Shown here: positions 1-6,935 of the stretch, piece by piece | How positions within the stretch are numbered: the stretch's first letter is position 1 | Layout of the letters: every line of letters begins with the position of its first letter | NCBI GenBank assembly: GCA_034666665.1 | Contig: JAXDLK010000240.1 | Span: forward strand, 1-12,690 | Length of the DNA: 12,690 bases | DNA from: JAXDLK01 sp034666665 | GTDB lineage: Bacteria; Desulfobacterota; Binatia; JACPRU01 | Reading direction: 5' to 3' | Translations under genes and position numbers: made by a program | Notes under the pieces: model-generated | Seen by the model: only the letters and a program-made list of their open reading frames with translations | What the model was told of the DNA's origin: nothing | Database searches by the model: none

Positions 1-1157
1 ACGACCATCTTCTGGAAATGGTGGACCGCGCCCTCCCAGTAGCCGGAGAACCGCGCGCGGATCCCCGCCGCCTCGGCGGGTGCCATGTTCCGGTGGACGT
101 AGCGAACGTAATCGTCGTCCTGCGGCATGATCTGCTCCCAGGCGTCGAGCGTCGCCTGCCGCATCGGCGCGTGCTCCGGCTTCGCCGCCTCGGGATGGAA
201 GTAGTAGTTGAAGACGATCTTCGAGTGCGCGGGGCCGTCCGGCGTGAAGAGCGCGTACAGCAGGAGGTCCGCGTTCAGCGCCATCAGAGCGGTGGGGAAC
301 AGGTTGACGACGTAGAGCGTGTTCGGATCCGTGTGTCCGTCGCTGCGGCGCGGCCGAATCGTCGGCAGGTTGACGGGCGCGAACTGCTCGACGTGCGTAC
401 CGTCGGTGCGGAACTTCGGCACGTAATGCGTGGCGCAGAAGACCGTGTCGTACATGAGCTGCTGCTCGAAGACGTCGACGACGCCGACCATCGTCTGCGG
501 GTGGCCCCACGGAAGGTGGTACTCCTCGACGCCGCCCTCGATCGCGACCTTCCAGTTGCCTTCGTAGCGGCATTCGTGCCGCCCGGCGTAATGGAGGCCG
601 TCGAGGTCCCAGTCCCTCCAGAGCTCGTCGACGGGCTTCCGATGTTCCTCGAACGGCGGAGCTTCGCCGTCGAGGTTCACGAGGATCAGGTCGTGAAACA
701 GCGCGACGCGCACCGGCCGAAGGCCGAGGTCCTCCTTGGAGAGCTCCGGCGACTCGTGCACCTTCATGCCGCCGACGTTCGGCGTCGCGATCAGCTTGCC
801 GTCGAGGCCGTAGGTCCAGCAGTGCCACGGGCAGGCGAGCGTCTTCTTCCCCTTCGCCGGCTCGAGCACGACGCGCATCCGGCGGTGGCGGCAGACGTTC
901 AGGAAGGCGTTCACGTGTCCTTCTCTCGCGCGCACCAACACGATCGGCCACTCGCCGAGCATCACCGGCCAGACGTCCCCCGGATTCTGCAGGTCGCCGT
1001 TCACCGCGACGGCGCACCACGTCTTCGGGAACAAGAGCTCGTTCTCGAGGCGGTAGAACTCCTCGGTGTACACCGGCGCCGGCAGCCCCTCGGCCTCGGC
1101 GGTCGGACGCTGCAGCGCGGCGAGCTGATCGGGCGTCACGAAGTCGGTGAGCTTCAT
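1..1157 (-). CDS. Rieske-type aromatic-ring-hydroxylating oxygenase, alpha subunit (3' end off the window)
   Basis: This is the terminal oxygenase component of a Rieske non-heme iron oxygenase. It uses electrons from a reductase or ferredoxin to put oxygen into a ring or C-H bond. The 385 visible codons begin MKLTDFVTPDQ. The Rieske motif is Cys89-x-His91, 17 residues, Cys109-x2-His112, within CRH and CPWHCW. The mononuclear iron site follows the NWK motif with His214 and His219; the third ligand is probably one of Asp347-349 (QDDDY). The usual bridging Asp three residues before the first His is Glu211 here (E-E-Y-H), as in the carnitine and glycine-betaine oxygenase groups and many uncharacterised members. 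Family members are about 400-450 aa, so only a short C-terminal piece is missing. No strong ribosome site precedes the ATG. The gene diverges from tetR across a 28-bp palindrome, which suggests shared control. Substrate unknown; no reductase is adjacent in the window. Confidence 0.9.
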   Translation of the reverse strand, partial: MKLTDFVTPDQLAALQRPTAEAEGLPAPVYTEEFYRLENELLFPKTWCAVAVNGDLQNPGDVWPVMLGEWPIVLVRAREGHVNAFLNVCRHRRMRVVLEPAKGKKTLACPWHCWTYGLDGKLIATPNVGGMKVHESPELSKEDLGLRPVRVALFHDLILVNLDGEAPPFEEHRKPVDELWRDWDLDGLHYAGRHECRYEGNWKVAIEGGVEEYHLPWGHPQTMVGVVDVFEQQLMYDTVFCATHYVPKFRTDGTHVEQFAPVNLPTIRPRRSDGHTDPNTLYVVNLFPTALMALNADLLLYALFTPDGPAHSKIVFNYYFHPEAAKPEHAPMRQATLDAWEQIMPQDDDYVRYVHRNMAPAEAAGIRARFSGYWEGAVHHFQKMV

Positions 1158-1195
1158 GACCGTCGGCGTTACTCCGCTGCATGGCCACGCGCAAG

Positions 1196-1223
1196 CGAAA
1201 TTCGGCAGATCTGCCGAATTTCG
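1196..1223. promoter_or_regulatory. Perfect 28-bp palindrome, candidate TetR operator
   Basis: The half-sites CGAAATTCGGCAGA and TCTGCCGAATTTCG are exact reverse complements with no spacer. The site lies between the divergent Rieske oxygenase gene (starts at 1157) and tetR (starts at 1268), 38 nt and 44 nt from the two start codons. TetR-family regulators bind such palindromes next to their own gene, so autoregulation plus control of the divergent gene is the simplest reading. A looser GCAAG (1191-1195) / CTTGC (1229-1233) pair flanks it off-centre. Binding by this TetR is inferred, not shown. Confidence 0.8.
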
Positions 1224-1229
1224 ACGAAC

Positions 1230-1258
1230 TTGCACGGATCCTCGCGATCGCGTAGGTT
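1230..1258 (+). promoter_or_regulatory. Possible sigma70-type promoter for tetR and the downstream operon
   Basis: TTGCAC (1230-1235) and TAGGTT (1253-1258) are separated by 17 nt and match the -35 and -10 patterns moderately. The expected transcript start, near 1265, is only about 3 nt before the tetR ATG, so the message would be nearly leaderless. That agrees with the absence of any ribosome site before 1268. The -35 box begins 6 nt after the palindrome, where a bound repressor could block polymerase. Short consensus matches occur by chance, so this is tentative. Confidence 0.35.
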
Positions 1259-1267
1259 CCGCGCGCC

Positions 1268-1984
1268 ATGAGCCGTTCCGCCAGCGTCCGGAGCCCGCGG
1301 CGCAACCTGCACGACGAGCGGAGCGAGGACACGCGCGCGCGCCTCCTCGAGGCGACGCTCGAGTCGCTGGTCGCGGTCGGCTACGCGCGCACCAGCACCA
1401 CCGAGATCGCCGACCGCGCGGGCATCTCGCGCGGTGCGCAGGTCTATCATTACCCGAGCAAGGCCGCGCTCGTGGCGGCGGCGGTGGAGCGGCTGCTCGA
1501 GCGCCGCTACGAGGAGGTGAAGCGGCTGTTCGACGAGCTCCCTCCGGGCGCCGACGGCGCGAGCGCGGCGATCGACCTCCTCTGGCGGATGTTCGAGGGG
1601 CCGACCTTCGCCGCCTGGCTCGAGTTCGTGAACGCGTCCCGCACGGACCCGGAGCTCCGCGCCGCCGTAGTCCTCCAGACGGAGCCGTTCGTGAAGACCG
1701 TCGGCGAGACGCTGCGGAAATCGCTGCCGACAATCGCCTGGAACCCGCTCTTCCGCCGGCCGGACTTCGTGTTCGCGCTGCTCGACGGGCTGGCGCTCGC
1801 GCGCTTCCTCTATCCCGAGGACGATCGTTCGGCGCGCATGGTGGCGACGCTGCGGGACATCGCCGAGCAGGTGCAGCCGCGGACCGCGGCCAAGCCGCGC
1901 GCGCGGCGGACGACGGCGAAGAACGCCGCGGCGCGAGGCGCCCCGGGCGCGCGCCGCACCGAGAAACCGAAACGAGCGCCGTGA
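1268..1984 (+). CDS. TetR/AcrR-family transcriptional regulator
   Basis: A 238-aa one-component regulator, probably the ligand-responsive repressor of this cluster. The N-terminal DNA-binding domain is clear: TRARLLEATLESL forms helix 1, and the helix-turn-helix lies at about residues 43-62 (STTEIADRAGISRGAQVYHY), followed by the typical SKAALVAAAVERL helix. The rest (about 70-200) is a helical ligand domain with no recognisable specificity. The last 35 or so residues form a basic, Ala/Arg/Lys-rich, probably disordered tail that is unusual for this family. The ATG at 1268 has no clear ribosome site but is the only sensible start before the HTH. The stop overlaps the next gene's GTG by 4 nt (GTGA), so it is co-transcribed with the molybdenum hydroxylase genes. 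The palindrome at 1196-1223 is its likely operator. Family assignment is secure; the effector is unknown. Confidence 0.93.
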   Translation: MSRSASVRSPRRNLHDERSEDTRARLLEATLESLVAVGYARTSTTEIADRAGISRGAQVYHYPSKAALVAAAVERLLERRYEEVKRLFDELPPGADGASAAIDLLWRMFEGPTFAAWLEFVNASRTDPELRAAVVLQTEPFVKTVGETLRKSLPTIAWNPLFRRPDFVFALLDGLALARFLYPEDDRSARMVATLRDIAEQVQPRTAAKPRARRTTAKNAAARGAPGARRTEKPKRAP

Positions 1985-2874
1985 AGCCGGCGCCGTTTCG
2001 CTACCTCCGCCCGCGAACCGTCGACGAGGCGGTCGCGGAGCTCGCCCGCCACGACGGCGACGCGAAAGTCCTCGCCGGCGGGCAGAGCCTCGTGCCGATG
2101 ATGAACTATCGGCTGGTCCGGCCGCAGGTGCTGGTCGACGTCAACCACGTCCCCGGTCTCGACGCGATCGAGGAGAGGGCGCGCGGGCTGACGATCGGCG
2201 CGCTCGTGCGGCACCGCGCGATCGAAATCTCGCCGGTCGTCCGCGAGCGGCTCCCGGTCCTCGCGGGCGCGGCCGAGCAGGTGGGGCATCTCGCGATCCG
2301 GAACCGCGGCACGTTCGGCGGCGCGCTCGTGCACAACGATCCCGCGGCGGAGTTCCCCATGATCGCGCTGCTGCTCGACGCGAAGATCGAGGTGAAACGC
2401 CAATCGCGGGAACGGACGATCGCCGCCGCGGACTTCTTCGTCGGACCGTTGACGACCGCGCTCGAGGACGGAGAGTTGCTGACGTCCGTCGAGATTCCGT
2501 GGCTGGCGGAGAGGACCGGATACGGGTTCGAGGAGCTGTCGAGACGCCACGGCGATTTCGCGATCGCCGCGGCGGCGGCGACGGTCACGGTGAAAGACGG
2601 GCGCTGCGTCGAGGCGCGGATCAGTCTCGGCGGCGTCGGTCCGTGTGCGTTCCGCGCGTACGAGGCGGAGAGCGTGCTCCGCGATCGGCCGATCGATGTG
2701 GCGCTCATCGAACGCGCCGCGTCGGCCGTGCGTGACGCCGCCGATCCGACGAGCGACCTCCATGCCTCGGCCGACTTCCGGCGTCACGTCGCCGGAGTGC
2801 TCGCCGAGCGGGCGATCGCCGGCGCGTGGCGCCGCGCGCGTGCCGCAGCGACGAAGACGGAGGAGCGCGAATGA
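1981..2874 (+). CDS. Molybdenum hydroxylase FAD-binding (medium) subunit, CoxM/xanthine dehydrogenase type
   Basis: This 297-aa subunit carries FAD and passes electrons from the iron-sulfur subunit to an acceptor. The family signatures are present: the N-terminal FRYLRPRTVDEAV, AGGQS at residues 32-36 (ADP/FAD loop), LTIGALVRHRAIE, and TFGG at 111-114 followed by NDPAAE at 119-124, both FAD contacts. Length is normal for CoxM-like proteins (about 280-300 aa). The start is GTG at 1981, overlapping the tetR stop by 4 nt; this start gives the expected N-terminus. Its stop overlaps the small-subunit ATG in turn. The large subunit lies about 4 kb downstream in the same operon instead of adjacent. 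Being a CoxM homologue does not make the enzyme a CO dehydrogenase (see the large subunit). Confidence 0.93.
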   Translation: MKPAPFRYLRPRTVDEAVAELARHDGDAKVLAGGQSLVPMMNYRLVRPQVLVDVNHVPGLDAIEERARGLTIGALVRHRAIEISPVVRERLPVLAGAAEQVGHLAIRNRGTFGGALVHNDPAAEFPMIALLLDAKIEVKRQSRERTIAAADFFVGPLTTALEDGELLTSVEIPWLAERTGYGFEELSRRHGDFAIAAAAATVTVKDGRCVEARISLGGVGPCAFRAYEAESVLRDRPIDVALIERAASAVRDAADPTSDLHASADFRRHVAGVLAERAIAGAWRRARAAATKTEERE

Positions 2875-3350
2875 CGGAGAAGCAGAAGATCCGCCTCACG
2901 GTGAACGGGGAAGTCGTCGAGCGCGAGGTCGAGCCGCGGCTGCTTCTCGGTGATTTCCTCCGCGAGCACCTCCGTCTCGTCGGCACCCACTTCGGTTGCG
3001 AGCACGGCGTGTGCGGCGCCTGCACCGTTCGTCTGAACGGCGATACCGTACGCTCCTGCCTGCTCTTCGCCGTGCAAACCGACGGGGCGGAGGTCGTCAC
3101 CGTCGAGGGCCTCGGCGACCCGAAGAACCTGCACCCGATTCAAAGCGCCTTCTGGCAGCACCACGGCCTCCAGTGCGGCTTCTGCACGCCGGGAATGATG
3201 ATGACGGCGCTGGATTTGATCGAGAAATGCCCACTCGCCGACGAGCGCGAGATCCGGGTGGGACTCTCCGGCAACATCTGTCGCTGCACCGGGTACCAGA
3301 ACATCGTCACCGCCGTCGCCGAGGCGGCGAAGACGATGCGGGAATCATGA
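2871..3350 (+). CDS. Molybdenum hydroxylase 2x[2Fe-2S] (small) subunit, CoxS type
   Basis: A 159-aa electron-transfer subunit. The plant-ferredoxin-like N-terminal cluster is bound by Cys43, Cys48, Cys51 and Cys63 (GCEHGVCGACTV). The second cluster, nearer the molybdenum site, is bound by Cys102, Cys105, Cys137 and Cys139 (QCGFCTPG and GNICRCTGY). All eight ligands are intact and the length is standard. The ATG overlaps the preceding stop as ATGA and has a strong GGAGGAG ribosome site 5 nt upstream. Together with the medium and large subunits it should form the usual heterotrimer dimer in the cytoplasm. Confidence 0.95.
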   Translation: MTEKQKIRLTVNGEVVEREVEPRLLLGDFLREHLRLVGTHFGCEHGVCGACTVRLNGDTVRSCLLFAVQTDGAEVVTVEGLGDPKNLHPIQSAFWQHHGLQCGFCTPGMMMTALDLIEKCPLADEREIRVGLSGNICRCTGYQNIVTAVAEAAKTMRES

Positions 3351-4270
3351 CGGCGGCGCTCTTCTCCTCCATCGACGCGGTCCGCAGCGCCTTCGAGGCG
3401 GAGAGCTACGTCGCCGACCGGGCCCTCGCGCTCACCGTGATGCTCGCGGCGCGCCTCGAGAAGCCGATGCTGCTCGAGGGCGAGGCGGGCGTCGGCAAGA
3501 CCGAGGTCGCGAAGGTGCTCGCGCGCGCGCTCGATACCGAGCTCATCCGCCTTCAGTGCTACGAGGGCCTCGACGTCCACACGTCCCTGTACGAGTGGAA
3601 CCATGCGCGCCAGATGCTCTCGATCCGCATGGCCGAGGCGGCGCACGACGATCGCGCCGCGATCGAGAAGCACGTGTTCGGCGACGAGTTCCTGCTCGAG
3701 CGTCCGCTGCTCCGGGCGATCCGCCACCGCGGGCCGCGCCCGGCGGTCCTGCTGATCGACGAGATCGACCGCGCGGACGAGGAGTTCGAGGCGTTCCTGC
3801 TCGAGGTGCTGTCCGACTTCCAGGTCACGATCCCGGAGATCGGCACGCTCACGGCGGAGCAGAAGCCGCTCGTCGTCGTGACCTCGAATCGCACCCGTGA
3901 GCTGAACGACGCGCTCAAGCGACGCTGTCTGTACCTCTGGATCGACTACCCGACTGCCGAGCGCGAGCGCGAGATCGTGCTTCGCAAGGTACCGGGAATT
4001 CGCGAGACCCTCGCCGATCGCATCGCCGCGATCATGCAGACGCTCCGCAAGATCGATTTCGCGAAGGCGCCCGGCGTCGCCGAGACGCTCGACTGGAGCC
4101 GCGCGCTCCTCGGTCTCGACGTCGACGACGTCGCACCGGCGATCCTCGAGGACACGGCCGGGTGTCTCCTCAAATGCCGCGAGGACGTGGACTGCCTGCG
4201 CACCGTCGGCGCCGCCGCGATCCTTGCCGACGACGTGCCCGCGGCGCCGCGGATGGAGCGCGCATGGTAG
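3347..4270 (+). CDS. coxD: CoxD-like MoxR-family AAA+ ATPase
   Basis: A 307-aa ATPase of the MoxR group. In carboxidotrophs CoxD is needed to build the active metal site of the molybdenum hydroxylase and is thought to act as a chaperone-like unfoldase. The Walker A motif is GEAGVGKT at 45-52 and Walker B is LLIDE ending at Asp138-Glu139. Sensor 1 (VVTSNRTREL) and the arginine-finger region (ALKRRC) follow in order. The ATG overlaps the small-subunit stop (ATGA); its ribosome site is weak, which suggests translational coupling. It is followed with overlap by the VWA protein CoxE, the usual MoxR-VWA partnership. No CoxF/XdhC-like protein is seen in the window. Confidence 0.92.
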   Translation: MTAALFSSIDAVRSAFEAESYVADRALALTVMLAARLEKPMLLEGEAGVGKTEVAKVLARALDTELIRLQCYEGLDVHTSLYEWNHARQMLSIRMAEAAHDDRAAIEKHVFGDEFLLERPLLRAIRHRGPRPAVLLIDEIDRADEEFEAFLLEVLSDFQVTIPEIGTLTAEQKPLVVVTSNRTRELNDALKRRCLYLWIDYPTAEREREIVLRKVPGIRETLADRIAAIMQTLRKIDFAKAPGVAETLDWSRALLGLDVDDVAPAILEDTAGCLLKCREDVDCLRTVGAAAILADDVPAAPRMERAW

Positions 4271-5388
4271 ATCAGACCGTCGCGCTGCGATCGGCGGACG
4301 AGCTCGTCGGGCGGATCCTCGCCTTCAGCCGCATGCTTCGCGAGAGCGGGCTCGCCGTGACGCCGGGGCGGATCGTCGACGCCGCGCGGTCGCTGCCGCT
4401 CGTCGGTCTCGACGAGCGCGACGAGCTCCGGCTCGCGTTGCGCACGAACTTCGCGAGCAGCCGCGAGGAGGAGCAGCTCTTCGACCGCGCCTTCGACGGA
4501 TTCTGGAACGAACGGCCGCGGCAATCGTCGAGCCGGATCGAGACCGACGACGAGCCGGCGGCGGAGGGAGAGTCCCTCGCCGCCGTGTCGGCGACATCCG
4601 ACGCAGCGGATCCGAGCGCCGCGCGCTACGGCCGTATCGAGGCCGACGCGGAGCGCGATCTCCGCGATCGCTGGCCGGGAGGATCGAGAGAGTTCGATCG
4701 CGCGATCGACGCTCTGATCCGGAGCCTCGCGACGAGGCGGAGCCGTCGCTACCGCGCGGCACGACGCGGCCCGCGCGTCGATTTTCGCCGGTCGCTGCGG
4801 CGGAGCGCCGCGCGCGGCGCCGATGTCCACGAGATCGTTCGCGCGCGGCCGAAGATCCGCAAGACACGGCTCATCCTTCTCTACGACGTCAGCGGCTCGA
4901 TGGCGGATGCGACGTCGTTCCTGCTCCGCTTCCTGCTCGGCGTGCAGCGTCGCCTCCCGGGCTCGCGAAGTGCGGTGTTCAGCACCCGCTTCACCGAGGT
5001 GACGCGCGCGCTGCGCCGCCGCGGCGTCGCCGCGACGCTCGAGCACCTCGCGCGCGCCGCGCGACATTGGTCGGGCGGCACCGACATCGGCGGTGCGCTC
5101 GCCGTCCTGAATCGCGGCGTCGTCCGCGACGGTTCGGCGCGATCGACGATCTGCTTGATCGTGAGCGACGGCTACGACCACGGCGACCCCGAGCGCATCG
5201 CTCGCGAGATGGCGCTGCTCTCGCGCCGCGTGCGCCGCATCGTGTGGATCAATCCGCTGTTCGGTACGGAGGGTTATCAGCCGCTCGCGCGCGGCATGCA
5301 TGCCGCGCTTCCCTGGATCGACCGTTTCCTTCCCGGCCACGACGTCCGCGCCCTTCGCCGCTTGACGGCGGAGCTCGGCGCGATGTGA
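4264..5388 (+). CDS. coxE: CoxE-like VWA-domain protein
   Basis: A 374-aa partner of the MoxR ATPase. The C-terminal von Willebrand factor A domain has an intact metal-ion-dependent adhesion site: DVSGS from Asp208, Thr273 in SGGTDIGG, and Asp302 in VSDGYDHGD. The N-terminal half is Arg- and Glu-rich, starting with a helical segment typical of CoxE proteins (ELVGRILAFSRMLRESGLAVTPGRIVDA); the part around residues 80-170 is low in complexity. The ATG at 4264 overlaps the coxD stop by 7 nt and has GGAG 5 nt upstream. CoxD and CoxE together are implicated in molybdenum hydroxylase maturation. Confidence 0.9.
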   Translation: MVDQTVALRSADELVGRILAFSRMLRESGLAVTPGRIVDAARSLPLVGLDERDELRLALRTNFASSREEEQLFDRAFDGFWNERPRQSSSRIETDDEPAAEGESLAAVSATSDAADPSAARYGRIEADAERDLRDRWPGGSREFDRAIDALIRSLATRRSRRYRAARRGPRVDFRRSLRRSAARGADVHEIVRARPKIRKTRLILLYDVSGSMADATSFLLRFLLGVQRRLPGSRSAVFSTRFTEVTRALRRRGVAATLEHLARAARHWSGGTDIGGALAVLNRGVVRDGSARSTICLIVSDGYDHGDPERIAREMALLSRRVRRIVWINPLFGTEGYQPLARGMHAALPWIDRFLPGHDVRALRRLTAELGAM

Positions 5389-5398
5389 GGACACCGAT

Positions 5399-5875
5399 TT
5401 GCGAATCGAGACCAGTCATCTTCTGCCGTATCCGCGAAGCCGCGTGTGGAGCGTTCTCCTCGATCCCGCGGTGCTCGCGCGAGTTCTTCCCGGCATCGAG
5501 AAGTTCGAGGAGACGGCGCCGGACCGATACTCCGTCGTCGTCGAGCTCGGCGTCGCCGCCGTAAAGGGCCGCTACGCGGGAACGGTCGAGATCTTCGATC
5601 GCAACGAGCCCGAGAGCTATCGCCTTCGCGGTGACGGCAAGGGCGGACCCGGTTGGGCGAAGGGCGAAGCGGTCATGTCCCTCGCCGACGAGGGCGGCGG
5701 CACGCGCGTCCGTGCGAGCGCCAACGTGCAGGTCGGCGGCACCGTCGCCGGCGTCGGTCAGCGGATGATGGACGGCATCGCGAAGTCGATCGCGAAGGAG
5801 TTCTTCGCCTCGTTCGCGCGCGAGGTCGCCGCTCGCGAGCCCCGACCGGTGACCGGTGAGAGCGAGCACGCTTGA
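5399..5875 (+). CDS. coxG: CoxG-like SRPBCC-fold protein
   Basis: A 158-aa START/SRPBCC-fold protein. In CO oxidisers CoxG recruits the enzyme to the membrane and recent work links it to quinone binding, so it may couple this hydroxylase to the respiratory chain. The family pattern is clear: helix-grip N-terminus (RSRVWSVLLDPAVLARVLPGIEKFEE), the GGPGWAKGEA strand, and the closing GGTVAGVGQRMMDGIAKSIAKEFFASF helix. It ends soon after that helix and lacks the C-terminal transmembrane anchor of the longer CoxG type. The start is TTG at 5399, chosen because GAGGA lies 7 nt upstream and the SRPBCC domain begins at once. Its stop overlaps the ferredoxin ATG by one base. Confidence 0.88.
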   Translation: MRIETSHLLPYPRSRVWSVLLDPAVLARVLPGIEKFEETAPDRYSVVVELGVAAVKGRYAGTVEIFDRNEPESYRLRGDGKGGPGWAKGEAVMSLADEGGGTRVRASANVQVGGTVAGVGQRMMDGIAKSIAKEFFASFAREVAAREPRPVTGESEHA

Positions 5876-6132
5876 TGGAGATCACGGCTGTCATGAAAGA
5901 CGTTCTGACGATCACTCCCCTGTGCATCGACTGCGGCATGTGCCGCGAGACCTGCCCGTTCCAGGCGGTGGTGTGCGCGTTCGAGAAGCGCCACCGCTAC
6001 GAGATCCTGCCGCACTCGTGCGAGTGGTGCGGCGGACCCGGGAAGGCGCCGTGCGAGATCTACTGTCCGGTTCGCGGCGCGATCGTCGCCGCGAAATGGG
6101 AAGAGCCGCAAACGCCCGCCGTCGTCGGCTGA
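5875..6132 (+). CDS. Dicluster ferredoxin, 2x[4Fe-4S]-type
   Basis: A small 85-aa iron-sulfur electron carrier. Cys17, 20, 23 and 27 form a CxxCxxCxxxCP motif (CIDCGMCRETCP), the standard [4Fe-4S] pattern. A second set, Cys49, 52, 60 and 64 (CEWC, seven residues, C, three residues, CP), has the insertion seen in some dicluster ferredoxins. The TGATG junction with coxG argues for the ATG at 5875; an in-frame ATG at 5893 is a possible shorter start and still keeps all cysteines. A 15-nt gap separates it from the diiron protein. I infer it is the electron donor for that protein or an acceptor for the molybdenum hydroxylase; the sequence cannot decide which. Confidence 0.88.
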   Translation: MEITAVMKDVLTITPLCIDCGMCRETCPFQAVVCAFEKRHRYEILPHSCEWCGGPGKAPCEIYCPVRGAIVAAKWEEPQTPAVVG

Positions 6133-6147
6133 GAAAAAGGAGAGCAC

Positions 6148-6933
6148 ATGCGAGGAAAAGACTTCTTCCGCGAGATGGAGACGATCGCGGCGCCGATCGG
6201 CAAGGAGACGTACGAAGGCACGCGGGCGACGTACTCGAACCTGAACGAGGACCAGAAGTTCCGCCTCCTCTGTCAGCTCTGGTGGATCGAGGCGCCGACG
6301 ATCGCGAACTTCTCGCGCTCGTGGTGGAACGCGATCCCGCGTGATCCGAGCGGCAAGTACCGCGACGTCGAGATGTTCCTCGCGCGCCAGATGTACGACG
6401 AGTCGCGGCACGGAAAGCTCTATGCCGATGCGTGCATCCGCAAGGGCTTCGTTCAGCGCGAGGAAGAGCTCTGGACGCATCCCTACGCGCGTCCCGTGCA
6501 GGGATGGCTGAACTTCGCCGCCTGGCTCGAGCACCTCGGAAACTATCACTTCACGACGCTGTATGCGGGCGAGCAGATGGCCTCGGAGTGCCTCACGTTC
6601 CCGAAGTTCCTCGAGGGCGCGATCGCCGCGATCGAGGATCCGATCGTGCGCTGGGTCTTCGAGGCGCAGGAGGACGAGGAGTCGTTCCACGGCATGACCG
6701 GCCGCTACGTGGTCACGAAGTACTGCCAGACGCAGTTGCAGCAGGATGAGGCCGCGTGGGCCGCGCAGACCACGTGGAAGCTCCTCGGCCAGGCGGCGGT
6801 CGACCTGGCGCAGTTCGTCAAGGAAGGCGAGTCGATGGAGCGGCCGCCGCTCGAGCAGCACCCGGCATTCGCGCCACCGGCGAAGCCGCTGCCCAAGATG
6901 TTCCCAAAGACGCTCGACCACCCGGAGGTCTGA
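6148..6933 (+). CDS. Ferritin-like diiron protein, putative oxygenase
   Basis: A 261-aa all-helical, cytoplasmic protein with no signal peptide. It carries a plausible carboxylate-bridged diiron site of the ferritin-like four-helix fold. Glu48 (WWIEAP) lies on helix 1, Glu85-x-x-His88 (DESRHG) on helix 2, Glu142 or Glu147 (GEQMASE) on helix 3, and Glu178-x-x-His181 (EESFHG) on helix 4. The spacing of the two ExxH pairs matches diiron oxygenases and the ribonucleotide reductase R2 fold. Trp and Tyr residues are abundant near the ligands. A strong AAGGAG site lies 5 nt before the ATG. It sits between a dicluster ferredoxin and the molybdenum hydroxylase large subunit, so a role in the same pathway is likely. 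I do not recognise a characterised orthologue. It could be an oxygenase, an oxidase or a protective rubrerythrin-like protein, although the rubredoxin domain of rubrerythrin is absent. Confidence 0.8.
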   Translation: MRGKDFFREMETIAAPIGKETYEGTRATYSNLNEDQKFRLLCQLWWIEAPTIANFSRSWWNAIPRDPSGKYRDVEMFLARQMYDESRHGKLYADACIRKGFVQREEELWTHPYARPVQGWLNFAAWLEHLGNYHFTTLYAGEQMASECLTFPKFLEGAIAAIEDPIVRWVFEAQEDEESFHGMTGRYVVTKYCQTQLQQDEAAWAAQTTWKLLGQAAVDLAQFVKEGESMERPPLEQHPAFAPPAKPLPKMFPKTLDHPEV

Positions 6934-6935
6934 TC

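Noticed and set aside
18..1271. Long plus-strand open frame of 417 codons
   Set aside because: It is antisense to the Rieske oxygenase gene, is Arg/Val/His-rich without protein motifs, and exists because of the G+C codon bias.
4224..5564. Plus-strand open frame of 446 codons overlapping coxE and coxG
   Set aside because: Arg-rich shadow in another frame of two well-supported genes.
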